DNA of 64,000 nt, taken from positions 69,879-133,878 of the forward strand of contig MNCI01020791.1 in NCBI GenBank assembly GCA_015680685.1, given 5' to 3'. Shown one piece after another: positions 30,688-42,050 of this stretch (position 1 is the stretch's first letter; each line of letters opens with the position of its first letter). Origin of the DNA: Gnetum montanum. Lineage: Eukaryota > Streptophyta > Gnetopsida > Gnetales > Gnetaceae. A program made the position numbers and the translations under genes. The notes below the pieces were generated by a model. It did no database searches, was not told the origin of the DNA, and saw only the letters and a program-made list of their open reading frames with translations.

Positions 30688-32560
30688 GCGACCACCTCTA
30701 CTAATCATTCGAGGCCCTCAGTTTCTTTTTTAATTTTTTTTTACAAATTTCTTTAATTTTTCTTGTTTTTGTTTTGCACCATCATTTATACTTTTTCATT
30801 TCTTTATGTGACTGTTTGTTTTGTTTCTTGTTTTTGTTTTGTTAGATTCATCACCTAATAAGTGCTCATGATGGTGGTATGAACTGTATTCTATTGATTG
30901 CTAATATTTATTTTTTACCTTTGAGTTATAATGTTGATACTAAGGTATGGTTCTTTTGATATAACAGGCAATGAGTCCACGTTGTCCATGCATCCATGAA
31001 TTTCTATGGTCCCTCTTGGCTTGAAACTATATAGTCTGCTTTTGTAATAATAAAAATATTAACGAATTGGTGATTGGGCATTTCTTAAACTATAGAAGGA
31101 CTCAAGGACTGAAAAGGGTGTGACTTTAAAGGGATTTGATGCATTTTTTCTTGCTATTCTCTTTGGTGCTTGGATGTTTTCTTCTTGAGTTTTCTTACCA
31201 TTCCGGCCTTGCTCCATTATAAGGAAGCTGAGCCAATAAAAATAAGTCTTCTCATGGTGTGGTTCTCATGCAAGAAAAAAAATAGTGAGAATTCAAAGCA
31301 CATCCCATAGAAAAAATAATCATCTAGGCTACTAGCATTGGTTATGGAACTACACAGACATGTTCCCTCTAACTAAGGCCCTTTCTCACTTCCTACTTCT
31401 CCCTTTCTCATTTTCCTTGGAATGGTGGTGACTCTTTGGTGGAAGCATTCTTGTTACTTCAAGTGGATAGATTGGCCAAGTATATTAATGCGAGGTCACT
31501 GGATGTGGATTGTTTGAGGCTGGATTTGGAATGAGATCTACTCAGTCACATTAACCATAAGTACACAAGGGGGCTGTACATCACCTTGTTCTTGGGACTC
31601 CATTCCATTCTCTTCTCCCCATCATTCTTTCTCCATTTTCCACTTCATTGCCGGTTGTATCAGTAGTCTATATTTTGGTTGATGCATTATTTTCTCTTTG
31701 GTGAATTCTTGGGGTTAAGTATTTAACTCTTTCTCCCAAATGAAATTTCTAGAGCCTATGGACTCTTTGAATGTGGATTTGTTAGGGCATAAAGGAAATG
31801 AGCTTGCTTTGGGGAGGACCCACTAGCATTCCTATTTGGTGCATCAGTTAACTTCTTTTCCTTAAACATTTCCGCAATCAACATGTTTTTTTCATTCCCA
31901 TCTTTGACATCCATTTTATTAGCATTTCCATTGTTTCTTTTTCTCCATCTTTCTTATTCCTTATCTTTTTCCATTCTATCGCTACTGGAGGAGGATTGCT
32001 CTTATTCATGGGGGCCTTGGTCCAATTTTTTCAATTTTTCCTAAGTCCTAAACCTTGGGTAGTCACCAGTGTTATATCTCTATAATTTGTATTGGCCATA
32101 TCACAACTTAGCCAATGGACCTTACACAGAGGCAAGGTATCAATTGTATTATGATTTGCTTATCCTTGCTCATATGTGACTATGTTGTGTGTGAAGATGG
32201 CAATCATACAACAATGGACTAGACCTGGAGGAAATACTCAAGATGGACTGGTGCTGGAATGATTGTGCAAGAAACAAGATTGATAGTGTGGCTATGGATG
32301 GAGAATGGAAGGTGTAATCTTAGCATCGGCAGCAACATGTCTTCTCCTTTTCTCTCTCTCTCTTCTCTTTTAGCTACCAAATAAGGCTGGATGTCAATTG
32401 TGTATAGTGTTCACTTTTGTAACCATGAACACTAATGTTTCTATGTATTGTAATGTTGATCCATTCATATCTCATCCCATTCACCATTAGGTATCATTCA
32501 AATCAATAATCCCATACATTCCCAATATTTTGTAAGGAACTCGAGGACGAGTTTTCATTC

Positions 32561-32573
32561 AGTCATGGGGGTA
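32561..32573 (+). other. Terminal polypurine tract (D)
   Basis: AGTCATGGGGGTA lies directly against the 3' LTR start TGATGAACC. It is the plus-strand primer site expected for a Ty3/gypsy element. Confidence 0.82.
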
Positions 32574-33367
32574 TGATGAACCACGATATTGCGTATGCAA
32601 TATCACATCCACCATGCGATATTGCGTCGTGCCTCATCTGTTATAAATAAGAGGTGGCATCCTTGGTTCCCATATAATTAGATTTAGACCCTTAGCCAGA
32701 TTCTTGTAGTTTTTTCATTATAGAGTTATAATTTTTTCTGTGTGCCTGCAGTAGGAGTCATAGAGTGAATAGATCTTTATTCGAGTAATTTGTACCCAAG
32801 CATAATTTTGTGTACGAAAATAAAGATAAAATTTATGATAAACCTTGCAGCATACATATTAAGCTAATTAGTAATTAATTATTATTTAATTATTTCCTAG
32901 TTAATTAATATCTCTCTCAACCTTCAACCCCCTTAGTTAAATACACTCAGTACGACAGCTTTGAGCATGCGTGTAGCGCTTGGTAACCCAATAACGATTA
33001 GCACTTGGTAATCCCAGCAGCGTTGCATTGGTTTAGGATGTGTACAATAAGTGGGAATGGATAATGGTGTTAGGAACATTTAAAAACTAGTTAATGAATA
33101 GTTAATGTAAGTTAGCCACTTAGTTCTCTCTCCCTCACCTTTATTAGCAAAAGACATAAAAAATACAAAAACTATAGAAATCATATACCTCAAGCTTACT
33201 TAAACATACAATCGTGACAATACAAGTAAATTTGGGAAGACAATGATTGATTAACCCTAAGTGTTCCATTAAGGTGCATATGCACTTGGTCCTTGGAGTT
33301 CGACCAGATCGTGCATGAAACGCTCATATTCGTATGGTTGAGTGTAGGGGTACCTCGCCATTCATCA
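32574..33367 (+). mobile_element. Element D 3' LTR (794 bp)
   Basis: It matches 23442-24249 with scattered substitutions; U3 lacks about 13 bp of the second GATATT palindrome (ATTGCGTCGTGCCTCATC). TATA box TATAAATAAGAGG near 32643. It ends CGCCATTCATCA, followed by ATTAT. Confidence 0.92.
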
Positions 33368-34134
33368 ATTATGGATGGCCACAGTGACTATAAAATTAGG
33401 GGATAGAAAAAGGGCTCTGGCTATTAGTCTTGAGGGGGCAAACTTCTCTTCACTAAGCAATGGTTTTCTTTTTTCTTTTCTTTTCTTTACAGGCTTCCAG
33501 TTGATCTTCAAGGAGGGTCTAAAGCAGGAGCCAACAGCTTAAAATTGGATCCTTGCTGGTCTTCTCAATGACAGTAGGAGGGTTCTCTCTCTCTTTTTTC
33601 TATTTGCAACAATGTAGGTAGTGTAGCCCATGCACAAGACGTGAGATGTACAATTTTCTTTGGGTCAACAACTTGTCTTGGTGGTGCATATGTGGGTGGA
33701 TGAACTTCCTCTTTATGGTGGTGCACAAAAGGTGGCAGACGACGATAGGCTTTAAGGATCGTAGTTGCTGCCCTATGAGGATTGTAGTGGGTAGTCTTTC
33801 TCTCTTTCTCTCTCTCTCTCCCTCTTTTATGGTGATCATGGTCTTCCTACCTAATAGTGGATACCATCGGCAGTCACAGACAGGCAGCATCAGCAAGACC
33901 AGGGAAAATTCATTTTGTTAGTTACTTCTTGTATTCTCAAGTTTGAGATAGTTATTCAATTTAAATTCAGATTCATTTAATTTAAATTTTGATTTCTTTG
34001 GTTTGGTTTATTATTTGCAAAAAGCCATGTAGCACTCTCCAACTGAGGTTTCTGTACCAATATGGGAGGCACCTTAGACAATAGTCTCTAAAACGAGTTT
34101 TCTTTCCCAACGTGCGACCAGAATTTATGCATCA

Positions 34135-36479
34135 AAAATCCCATTTATCCAAAATTTTATGGGTTTATGGGTTGATGTCTTGTACTTGTTATGTTTTCCA
34201 CATTTCACAACTTATGAACAAGGATGATGAGCAGCATGGCTTGGTCTTGTCTGATTTGGGCGGGGCTCATAATCCCATTCCCGGCATTCCCTGCTAAATG
34301 CCAATGTTAAGGTATGCTTAGGATTTAGCATACCATTTCATTTTTTTGTTGTGGGTTCGGGCAATGAATTCGATTCAAACCTGCTCTTGTTGTTGCATTT
34401 TGTGAGGGATTGTTGTCTGCATCCAAAATTATCCATTTTTTCATTGCCACTGTCACTGGCACCAGCCTCAACTCTCATCTCCTTTCCTATCTAATTGAAT
34501 AGCCCACCCATGTATGAACATGAACGAACACCAAAGTACGAATGGATGATAATCCGATTGATGGATTCGATTGCATTTGCTATGCTACTTCTGAACATGA
34601 ACATGAAATGCATGATGATGAGTTGTGCACATCACATCACAATGATCACATACAACAACATTGCCCACGTTTTACCCACCCCACCCCATCCTAAACCCTA
34701 AATTGCGAGGAAAACAAATTGTCCCATAAATGTGGAAAAATGGACATATTTTTTTTGAGTGGTGTCACCTGCCTACCTTCCAAGACTCAACTCTGAGTCC
34801 CCTGCTCTTATCTCTAATTTATTTACTTGAATTTTTGAGCCATCTATCTAGATAAGTGGATTCTTGTTTTGTTTCAGGTTTTAACCGACCTAAGATTAGT
34901 TAATGAAGGAGTTTTCATTGCCCAGTGACCAGTCATGAATCCCGAGTGAGGAATCCTGATTGAGTCTTATGTTTTGTGAGCATGAGATTCAACTTTTTTG
35001 CTCTTTTCTTGTGGCTTTGTGGAAGTTTTGGAAAATGGTATTTTCTTCTTTAAAGCTCCCATGGCTCAATTCTCCCACACACTTTAACAATCTGGGGAGA
35101 GGTGTTGGGAGGTTGGAGTTGGGAATTGCTCCAAAATTGTAGATTAGTTGTGTAGATTGTCCAGATCTTTGTGTTTTACTTTTTTCTCTTACAATTTTTC
35201 ATCATTTAGATTTAGAAGTATGTTATCTTGGTTTTTTTTTTCCATTTAGGATTATAGGTTTTGTGCACATATATGGGATGGGTCTTTTTTATTTTTGTCG
35301 TATGATCTTAACACTATTTATGGGTTGATGAGTTTTGTTTTGAATGGATAGAAAGCTGTTTAGATGAATTTTATCTGTGTAATTCTTAATTAATTATATT
35401 TTTATTTCCACTAATTTTGAGCATGGCTTTTGTGAGGATTTTACCAATAATTCTATGAGATTGGTTTACCAAATTAATTTCAAAGAAGATCTAGAGATTT
35501 TAATCTTGTTCTTATGAACTTTATACAATTATTTTTTTGTTTTGTAGAAGTTCTCGGTTTGTTGTTTCTTATTTATTATTTATTATTATTATTTTTTACG
35601 ATTTCTCTTCATGGAGCTAATGTTTCTAGAGATATTTGTTAGTAGAATAGATAATGCTTAAAAAAACATTTGTATCTTTAACAAATGTTTGATGTAGGAT
35701 TTTTGCTTTAGGTTTTTGAAATCCTCTTAAAAAGTTATACAATTTTTTTAAAAAATCATTTATAAACGCATAGGATATTTTGAGTCATGTGCTATTCTTT
35801 CATACCTATCTAAAATCATAAGAATTTTTATGATGTGGATTAATAAGTCTAGATCTCAAGTATGGCTAATGATAAAACTCTAAAATTTTACCTAAATGTT
35901 TGTATATGTTTATCTTCAAAATCTAGTTGGAAGAAATTAAAAACATTGTGTTTTGATGAGCTGATTAATTTTTCTTTCTACACTATCCATAATCTCATGG
36001 TTTTTGATGGTGCATAATAAAAACCTCATATCTTATAGACCTTATTAGATAACCCTTTGAAAATTTACTTGTAGATATGTTTCTATTCTATCTTTCAAAC
36101 TATTTTTAAATCACTAAAAATTAGTTTTCCATCGTAGAGTTATGGTCTATTTTCTATCATCTATTTTTTCCATTTTTGTTTAGCTTGATCCTCTAAGCCT
36201 AGATTTATTGTTCTATAACTCTATATTTCTTATAAATGCCTTCCTAAATTTTTAATAGATAATAGATATAGATATATATTTTTTAGAAATCTAGAATCAT
36301 GATAAAATTTATAGGAATATTGTAGTTATAATAATTTTATCTACTATTATACATTTAGGCAATGATCTAATTGTAAACTTGATTATGGGTTTAATAGAAC
36401 CTTGATTTATCATTCTTGGTAAAGTGGTTATTTCATGATTTTCATATTGATGCATATATGATTGTTAGTTATAGGTGAC
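34135..36479. other. Noncoding stretch right of C, no gene recognised
   Basis: The first 1 kb is mixed-composition DNA (GGGCGGGGCTCATAATCCC at about 34259; CCACCCCACCCC at about 34677). The rest is very AT-rich with ATTATTATT runs. A CTTGTTTTGTTTCAG string ending at 34877 looks like a plant intron acceptor, but I see no exon around it. The short open frames here show no known motif. The right part may include an unrecognisable gag of the chromovirus that begins near 36480. Confidence 0.5.
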
Positions 36480-38760
36480 GTGGGTATTCCCATTATTATG
36501 GCATAATTGATTCATTTGGAAGTTATGGTTAAGGATTCCTTTACTTGGATTAGTTGGCATCTTAGGTTATTGTTTGGGATTCATAAGATCTCTTTGGATG
36601 ATGGTTTTGGTTCTTCACTTGATGATGAAATTCCATGAGACTGGTTTGGATTTGATGGTATTATGCTATGCTTTGGATTGGTATCCTTATGAGAATCCCT
36701 TAGTTTGATTGATCTCTTTGATGAAATGGATTCCTTTATTTTGGTTGTTGCCTCCATCGTCAGTTTGTTTGTCATGGTTGTATGTTTGTTGATTATTTGA
36801 ATGATGAAGCCAACATTGATTTTGTATGGTCAATTGGAGATGGACTTCTTGGAGATTTTTTTGATGATTGACCCTTACTATAGAGTGCACCAATGTGGCT
36901 CTTGCCGCAAGTCTCATCTTGCAGAAGAGGATGATTTCATGGCTCATTAGTCCTTTTTTGTTTCTTGGTTTAGGGTTAAGGGTTTAGTAATCAATTTCCA
37001 ATAATTTATTTATTTCCTTTGTCATCAATGCTTGAGTTTGGTGGGTCAATGTCTTAATCAAGATTTTACCTTTAATTTTGATTAGTGGTTGTGTGCTTAT
37101 TGTGAACAAGTTTGTAGGTCTATACCCTTGGTAGTTCAAAATGTCATGTGGTTCAGTGACCTCCACATTATAAACCTAGGGAACTATGACATTGTCTTGG
37201 GTATGAATTCGTTGCATCACTATTAGGATAGCTTGAATTCTTATTACAAGACACTTTTCTTGATGATAGAAGATAGTGCATAGATAACAATGCATACTAG
37301 AATATGAAAGGTTAAGTTAGATTTTGTTTCTTCAAGATCTTTTTACCAGTTGTTGAGGAAAGGTCATTCTTGCTTTGCTATTTCTATTTGTGATCTTTTC
37401 TTGTCACAAGAGCTTGATCAAGTTCTAGTTGTTTATGAGTTCTCTAATATCTTTCATTCTAAGTTACCTAGTTTACCTCTAAGATGCGATGTTGAGTTTG
37501 AGATTGCTCCTAAACCCATTGCAAAACCCATCTCCAAGGATGCACATAAGATGTCCCTTGTTGAGTTGTTTGACAAGGACTTGATTCATCCAAGTGTGTC
37601 TCCTTGGGATGCTCCTATCCTCTTTATGAAGAAGAAGAATAGAAGTATGAGGCTATGCATTGATTACTGGAAATTGAACTAGGTGATTGTGAAGAACAAG
37701 TATCTATTGTTGCACATAGACAATTTTTTTGATTAATTAAGGGAAGCTTGATTGTTATCCAAGATTGATATGAAGTTAGCATACCATCAAGTTCACAATA
37801 ATGAGGAGGATGTTGCTAATACAACGTTTATAATGTAGTATGAAAATTATGAGTTCTTGGTTTTGCTATTTGGACTCACTAATACTCTTGTAGTGTTCAT
37901 GCATCTCATGAACAACATTATGAGGTCCTACCTAGATCAATTTATTATCATGTGCATTGATGATGTTTTGGTATATTCTTCATCTAAGGAGTTACATGAG
38001 AAGCATCTAAGGATCATTTTGTAGATGCTTAGAGAATATTAGTTATTTGGCCAACCTCCAAGTGTTCTTTTTGGCACCATGAGGTTTGGTTCTTAAGACA
38101 TGTTGTTTTAGATGTTAGTATAGTAGTGGATCCCACTAAAATATTTTTATTTAGGATTGGCCTATACCCAAGGATGTTGGTGAGGTTCACAATTATCTTG
38201 TATTTGAAAGTTATTATAGGATATTTGTGAATAATTTATCCTACATTGCTTTACCCCTTATGAATTTTTTATGGAAGGATGTTGGTTTCTTATGGAGCAC
38301 ATGTTGTGAGGTTACCTTTGATGAACTCAAGGTTAGATTGATCTTGACTTCTATTTTGATTTCACCAATCCTAGATAAGCCATTTGACATTTGTACTAAT
38401 TCTTCAAGATAAGGTTATGAATGTATCCTTACGCAAGAGGACAAAGTAGTAGTGTATGCCTCATGATAGCTTAAGCCTCATGAGACATGCTACCCCACTC
38501 ACAACTTAGAGCTGAGAGTGATAGTATTCACCTTAAATTTTTGGCATCATTATTTGTTTAGAGACCAATTAACAATTTGGATGGATCACAAGGGATTGTA
38601 ATATTTGATGAGTCAATTGTAGTTAAACTTGTGCCAAAGGAGGCAACTTAAAGTTTTGGCTAATTTTTACTTTATCATCTAGGGTTAGATAGGAAAAAGT
38701 AATGTTGTTACAGATACCTTGAGCTGTGTGGTTTGTAAGATAAACTTTTTGGTGATATAG
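36480..38760 (+). pseudogene. pol: Chromovirus protease, RT and RNaseH, strongly decayed
   Basis: The protease end is visible as NYDIVLGMNSLHHY near 37185, the chromoviral DVILGMDWL position. The spacer [20 protein letters not shown] and the RT start ([31 protein letters not shown]) are open at 37350-37682. After stops come SKIDMKLAYHQV, YEFLVLLFGLTN and CIDD at 37953-37964 in the catalytic YxDD slot. RNaseH: KPFDICTNSSR with a stop following, CYPTHNLELRVIVF (catalytic Glu region) and MDHKGL. The frame is largely kept but broken by many stops. Motifs match the Del/Tekay-type chromoviruses and clearly differ from A, D and H. Gag upstream is not recognisable. Confidence 0.83.
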
Positions 38761-39059
38761 TCAGATGTGATAAGCAAGATTCATGTTATGCAACAACATG
38801 ATTCATGGTATGAAGAGCTAAAGCATTTCGTTGATGCTTTCAAGGTAGTTGATGCACTTAGGTTGCTTCATCATAAGGACTGAGAGTACCTGCTTGAATC
38901 CTTAAGATAATGTTTATTGGATGAAGCTTAGTATTCTTGAGCTGCATCTAAGCAGTGATAAGATGTACTAGATGCTAAAGTGATTGTATTGGTGACTAGA
39001 CATGAAGAATTACATTAGATAATTTGTGGCTAAATGTTTGATTTGTCAACAAGTTAAAC

Positions 39060-40170
39060 TTGAATACTAATGACCAGGTGGCTACTTGTACCCTCACACT
39101 ATATCAGAGTGGAAGTGGAAGGTGATTAGAATGGATTTCATTATTAGCTTACCTCATAATAGGGAAGAAAAGATGTGATTCTCATTGTGGTGGACTTTTT
39201 GATCAATTTAGATCATTTCCTAGCCATAAAGACTTTGGCTAGTGTGGAGGATGTTGCATAGTTGTTCATCTCTGAGATGATATGACTACATGGCATACTT
39301 GCCAAGATTGTCTTCAATGATGATGCCAAATTCACTTCTAGATTTTGGCATGTGTTCATGGACAACCAAGGTACTAGGTTGAATATGAGTTTAGTAGATT
39401 GATGGCTAGGTTAAGAGAGTTAATCAAGTATTGAAGAACATGATTTTCTCTTTTCCGTTTTAGTTTTCAAATAGTTGGGATAGTTTGTTACCATTGGTAG
39501 AGTTTGCTTACCATAATATTTATTATGCTATTTTGAAGGAAGCACTGTACAAAATCTGGTATGGGAGACCTTGCAAGACTTCCTTATCTTAGGATATGAA
39601 TTAGGATAGGTAGCAAATTAGTTTAGATGTTGTGTTGAGAAAAATAGAGTAGATTAGAGAGGTTTGTAAATGCTTGAAGCTAACTTAGGATCATTAGGTG
39701 AGCTACACAAACTATATGAGGAGGCCTCTTGAGTTTTCTATTGGTAAGAAGGTGTTTGTTTGGGTTGCTTTAGTAAAAGACTTGATGCATTTTGATCAAA
39801 AAGAAAAAATAACATCTCATTACATTGGCCCATTTGACATCATTCAATGCATAGGAGAGGTTGTGTATTATGTTGTTCTATCTCCATAACTTTCAAGAAT
39901 GCATGATGTATTTTATGTCTTCATGCTATGGAAGTATGTGCCCGACGATAGTCATGTTGTTAACTAGACTAAGATGTAGCTCTAGGCTGATGCCTCATAC
40001 ATGGAGCATCTTGTTAGAATATTAGATTAGATGGAGTGTCAATTGTGCAATAGGATAGTTCCCATGGCAAATATTTTGTAGAATCATCATGGTTCACAAA
40101 AGACTTTTTAGCAGCTTAAGCGTAATTTATATTCTTATCCTGAAATATTCCAAGATAAAGATTCTTAAGG
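39060..40170 (+). pseudogene. int: Chromovirus integrase with chromodomain remnant
   Basis: The core begins ISEWKWKVIRMDFIISLPHN (first catalytic Asp), then KIVFNDDAKFTSRFWHVF (second Asp region). After a decayed D-to-E stretch come NSWDSLLPLVEFAYHN and WYGRPCKTSL. 39698-39889 is open: YMRRPLEFSIGKKVFVWVAL, EKITSHYIGPFDIIQCIGEV, then HDVFYVFMLWKYVPDDSHVV. The end (EHLVRILD, CNRIVPMANIL, NHHGS, YPEIFQD) matches the C-terminal chromodomain of Del/Tekay elements, which guides integration to modified chromatin in intact relatives. It is followed at once by the polypurine tract and LTR start. Confidence 0.82.
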
Positions 40171-40179
40171 GGAGGAGGA

Positions 40180-40445
40180 TGTAACAACCTCTATTTTTGG
40201 ACATATTTGGTAATGAATCATTTAATTGGCTATATCAATGGGCATGCATCAATGTAGCCCCATTGACGTAGTCTTGTCAATGCATCCCTATCAATGCATG
40301 ATTTGATGCATCAATGTAGTGGCTAGTCTAGCCTATATAAATGTACATAGCCATCACATTTATGGCATGTAAAGTCAATAGCATAGCCAAAGTGTTGTAG
40401 TTTATTGGTTCTTCTTAAGGAATATCTCCAAACATATGTTAGCAT
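40180..40445 (+). mobile_element. Chromovirus 3' LTR, U3 part
   Basis: The tract AAGGGGAGGAGGA (40168-40179 region) precedes TGTAACAACC, the typical chromoviral LTR start. U3 holds several ATGCATCAATG-type words, and a CTATATAAATG TATA box lies near 40336. The LTR breaks off near 40445, where an Athila-like pol frame begins. The 5' LTR of this element was not found. Confidence 0.7.
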
Positions 40446-41760
40446 CATATCTACTTAGAGTATTGAGCCAAACCAAAATGAATACCTCCTAGAATACTTA
40501 ACCTTGCATTCAAACAAATTGTGAAAGAAGAAATCACTAAACTATGGAGACAAGGGATAATTTATCTCATCTCAGATAGTGAATGGGTTAGTTGTATAAC
40601 TATGGTACCTAAGAAACATGACAATTGGTGAGTATGTGTGGATTATAGAAAGTTAAATCAATACATAGGAAAAAATCACTTTCCATTACTATACATTGAT
40701 CAAATTCTTGAACATTTACAAGGCCATTAATATTACTATTTCCTAGATGGATTTAATAGTTATAACCAAATAGCCATAGCCACTGAAGATCAATATAAGA
40801 CTACATTCACATGTCCTTTTGGTACCCCTTTATTTAGAAGAATGTAATTTGGATTATGTAATGCTCTAGCCACCTTTCAAAGAGCCTTGACCTTACTATT
40901 TGCTGATATGCTTGAAGAATTTGTTGAGGTTTTTATGGATGATTTTTCATTATTTGGAAATTCCTTTAGTCAAACCTTAAGTAGGTTAGACTTAGTATTA
41001 TAAAGATGAATCTAATAAAATCTAAAGTTAAGTTAGAAAGAGAGCCATCTCATGGTTACAAAAGGGATAGTTCTAGGTCATGTCACCTCGAGGGAGGGCA
41101 TTGAAATGGACCAAAATAAAGTAAAATTCATAATTGCCTTACCTTCACCAACTCTCATTCAAAGTCTTAAATATTTTTTAGGACATGTGGGGTATTATAG
41201 ATATTTTATTAAATAATTTTCAAAAATTGCTAAACCACTATATCTTTTACTTGAAAAGGAGGTTTCATTTCATTGGATTCATCTTTCAAAATATTGAAAA
41301 TTATCACAACTTTCATTTTGGGTGCTCTAAACTGGGAAATTTCCTTTGATTTAATGTGTAATACTAGTGATATAGCAATATGAGCCTTATTAGAATAATT
41401 AGTTGAGGAGAAACCTAAGGTTATTTATTACATTTTCAAAAGTTTAGATAATGCTCAAATTAATTATACCATCCCTAAAAAATAACTATTAGAAATTGTC
41501 TATGCTCTAAATAAATTTCAATACTATCTTATAGGCTATAAAACTCAAGTATATATGAATCACTCTATTATTAAGTTTCTAGCCATAAAGAAAATAAAAA
41601 ATTCAATAATAATGCAATGACGTCTCTTACTCTAAGAGTTTGACTTGCAAATTCTTGATAAAAAAGAATGAGAAACGTGGTAGCTGAAATATTTCATGAT
41701 TATCCTTACCAAAAGAATTTTAAATGCTAGGCTCTCTTAATGATAAATTTCTAGATGAAA
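40446..41760 (+). pseudogene. pol: Athila-like RT and RNaseH (H)
   Basis: The frame starts near 40447 (YLEY, AKPK, IPPRILNLAF) and reads IVKEEITKLWRQGIIYLISD, SEWVSCITMVPKKHDNW, YYYFLDGFNSYNQIAIATED, YKTTFTCPFGTPLFRRM and FGLCNALATFQRALTLLF. Catalytic FMDD lies at 40932-40943. Connection: FLGHVGYYRYFIK near 41180. RNaseH is badly decayed (about 41320-41700; NTSDIA, LNKFQYYLIGYKTQVY). The 5' half of the element (LTR, gag, protease) is missing at the junction with the chromovirus LTR. It is closest to Athila-type polymerases and distinct from family 1. Confidence 0.82.
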
Positions 41761-42050
41761 ACATTTTTCATTTGTAATACAAAAACCATGGTATGTCAAC
41801 ATTGCAAACTATTTGGTAACCTTAAAAAAATCCATCTCATTGGGATGGTAATGAAAAATGAAGCTTCTTAAGAGGGAAAATAAGTACATTTGGAGTGAGC
41901 CTTATCTATATAAAACATTTATAGATAATATCACTCTTAGGTGTGTTCCTGAATGGAACAACAATCAATACTTAGAATATGTCATGGCAATTTAGGTGGA
42001 GGGCATTTCAATGGAAAATGTACAAGGGTAAAAGTATTAAATAGTGGATT
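41761..42050 (+). other. Linker between RNaseH and integrase (H), degenerate
   Basis: AT-rich DNA in the place of the RNaseH-integrase linker. Only short fragments such as CVPEWNNNQYLE (about 41943) recall the zinc-domain approach of an integrase. Confidence 0.45.

Larger units (their letters stand above)
30637..32573 (+). other. Element D 3' noncoding region
   Basis: About 1.9 kb between pol and the 3' LTR. It opens with the internal PPT-like motif, then T-rich runs, then blocks shared with A, B, F and G (ACTAAGGCCCTTTCTCACTT; GAGGACCCACTAGCATTCC). It ends in the terminal polypurine tract AGTCATGGGGGTA (32561-32573). No env-like or other gene is visible. Confidence 0.82.
23442..33367 (+). 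mobile_element. Element D: complete family-1 Ty3/gypsy element, 9.9 kb
   Basis: D is bounded by the perfect target duplication ATTAT (23437-23441 and 33368-33372), inside C's 3' LTR. Structure: LTR 23442-24249, PBS 24251-24267, gag, protease, RT, RNaseH, integrase, long 3' noncoding region, PPT, LTR 32574-33367. Coding parts hold stops and a few frameshifts, and the two LTRs show scattered differences and indels, so the insertion is not recent. This is the best reference copy for the family in the window, with all domains in order. Confidence 0.93.
17733..34134 (+). mobile_element. Element C: outermost nested element, family 2, pol-deleted
   Basis: The 5' LTR remnant (17733-18385), PBS-like site (18395-18411), leader, gag-protease frame (19086-21513), a C-terminal integrase scrap (about 21600-21810), a 3' noncoding region, PPT (23166-23179) and 3' LTR (23180-23441 plus 33373-34134) form one element split by D. 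The front of its 5' LTR is separated by A and lies left of the window. The RT, RNaseH and integrase core are missing. LTR ends are TGTTGATC...TTATGCATCA. The right flank is AAAAT; its left counterpart is not in view. The 3' region is related to that of H (43021-44772). Confidence 0.85.
23180..34134 (+). mobile_element. Element C 3' LTR, split by D (about 1024 bp without D)
   Basis: The first part is 23180-23441 and the second 33373-34134; between them are D and one copy of the ATTAT duplication. LTR ends are TGTTGATCTTAACAC and TTATGCATCA. A TATA-like ACTATAAAATTA lies near 33393. A (TTTTC)n stretch lies at about 33461-33487, next to the position where A entered the other LTR of C. Confidence 0.83.

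Noticed and set aside
30637-32573. Possible env-like gene between integrase and the 3' LTR, as in some Athila elements
   Set aside because: No long frame, signal peptide or membrane segment is conserved among A, B, D and G in this 1.9-kb region.
34112-35142. Two about 60-residue open frames as small host genes
   Set aside because: No motif, no start context, and the first spans the end of C's LTR.
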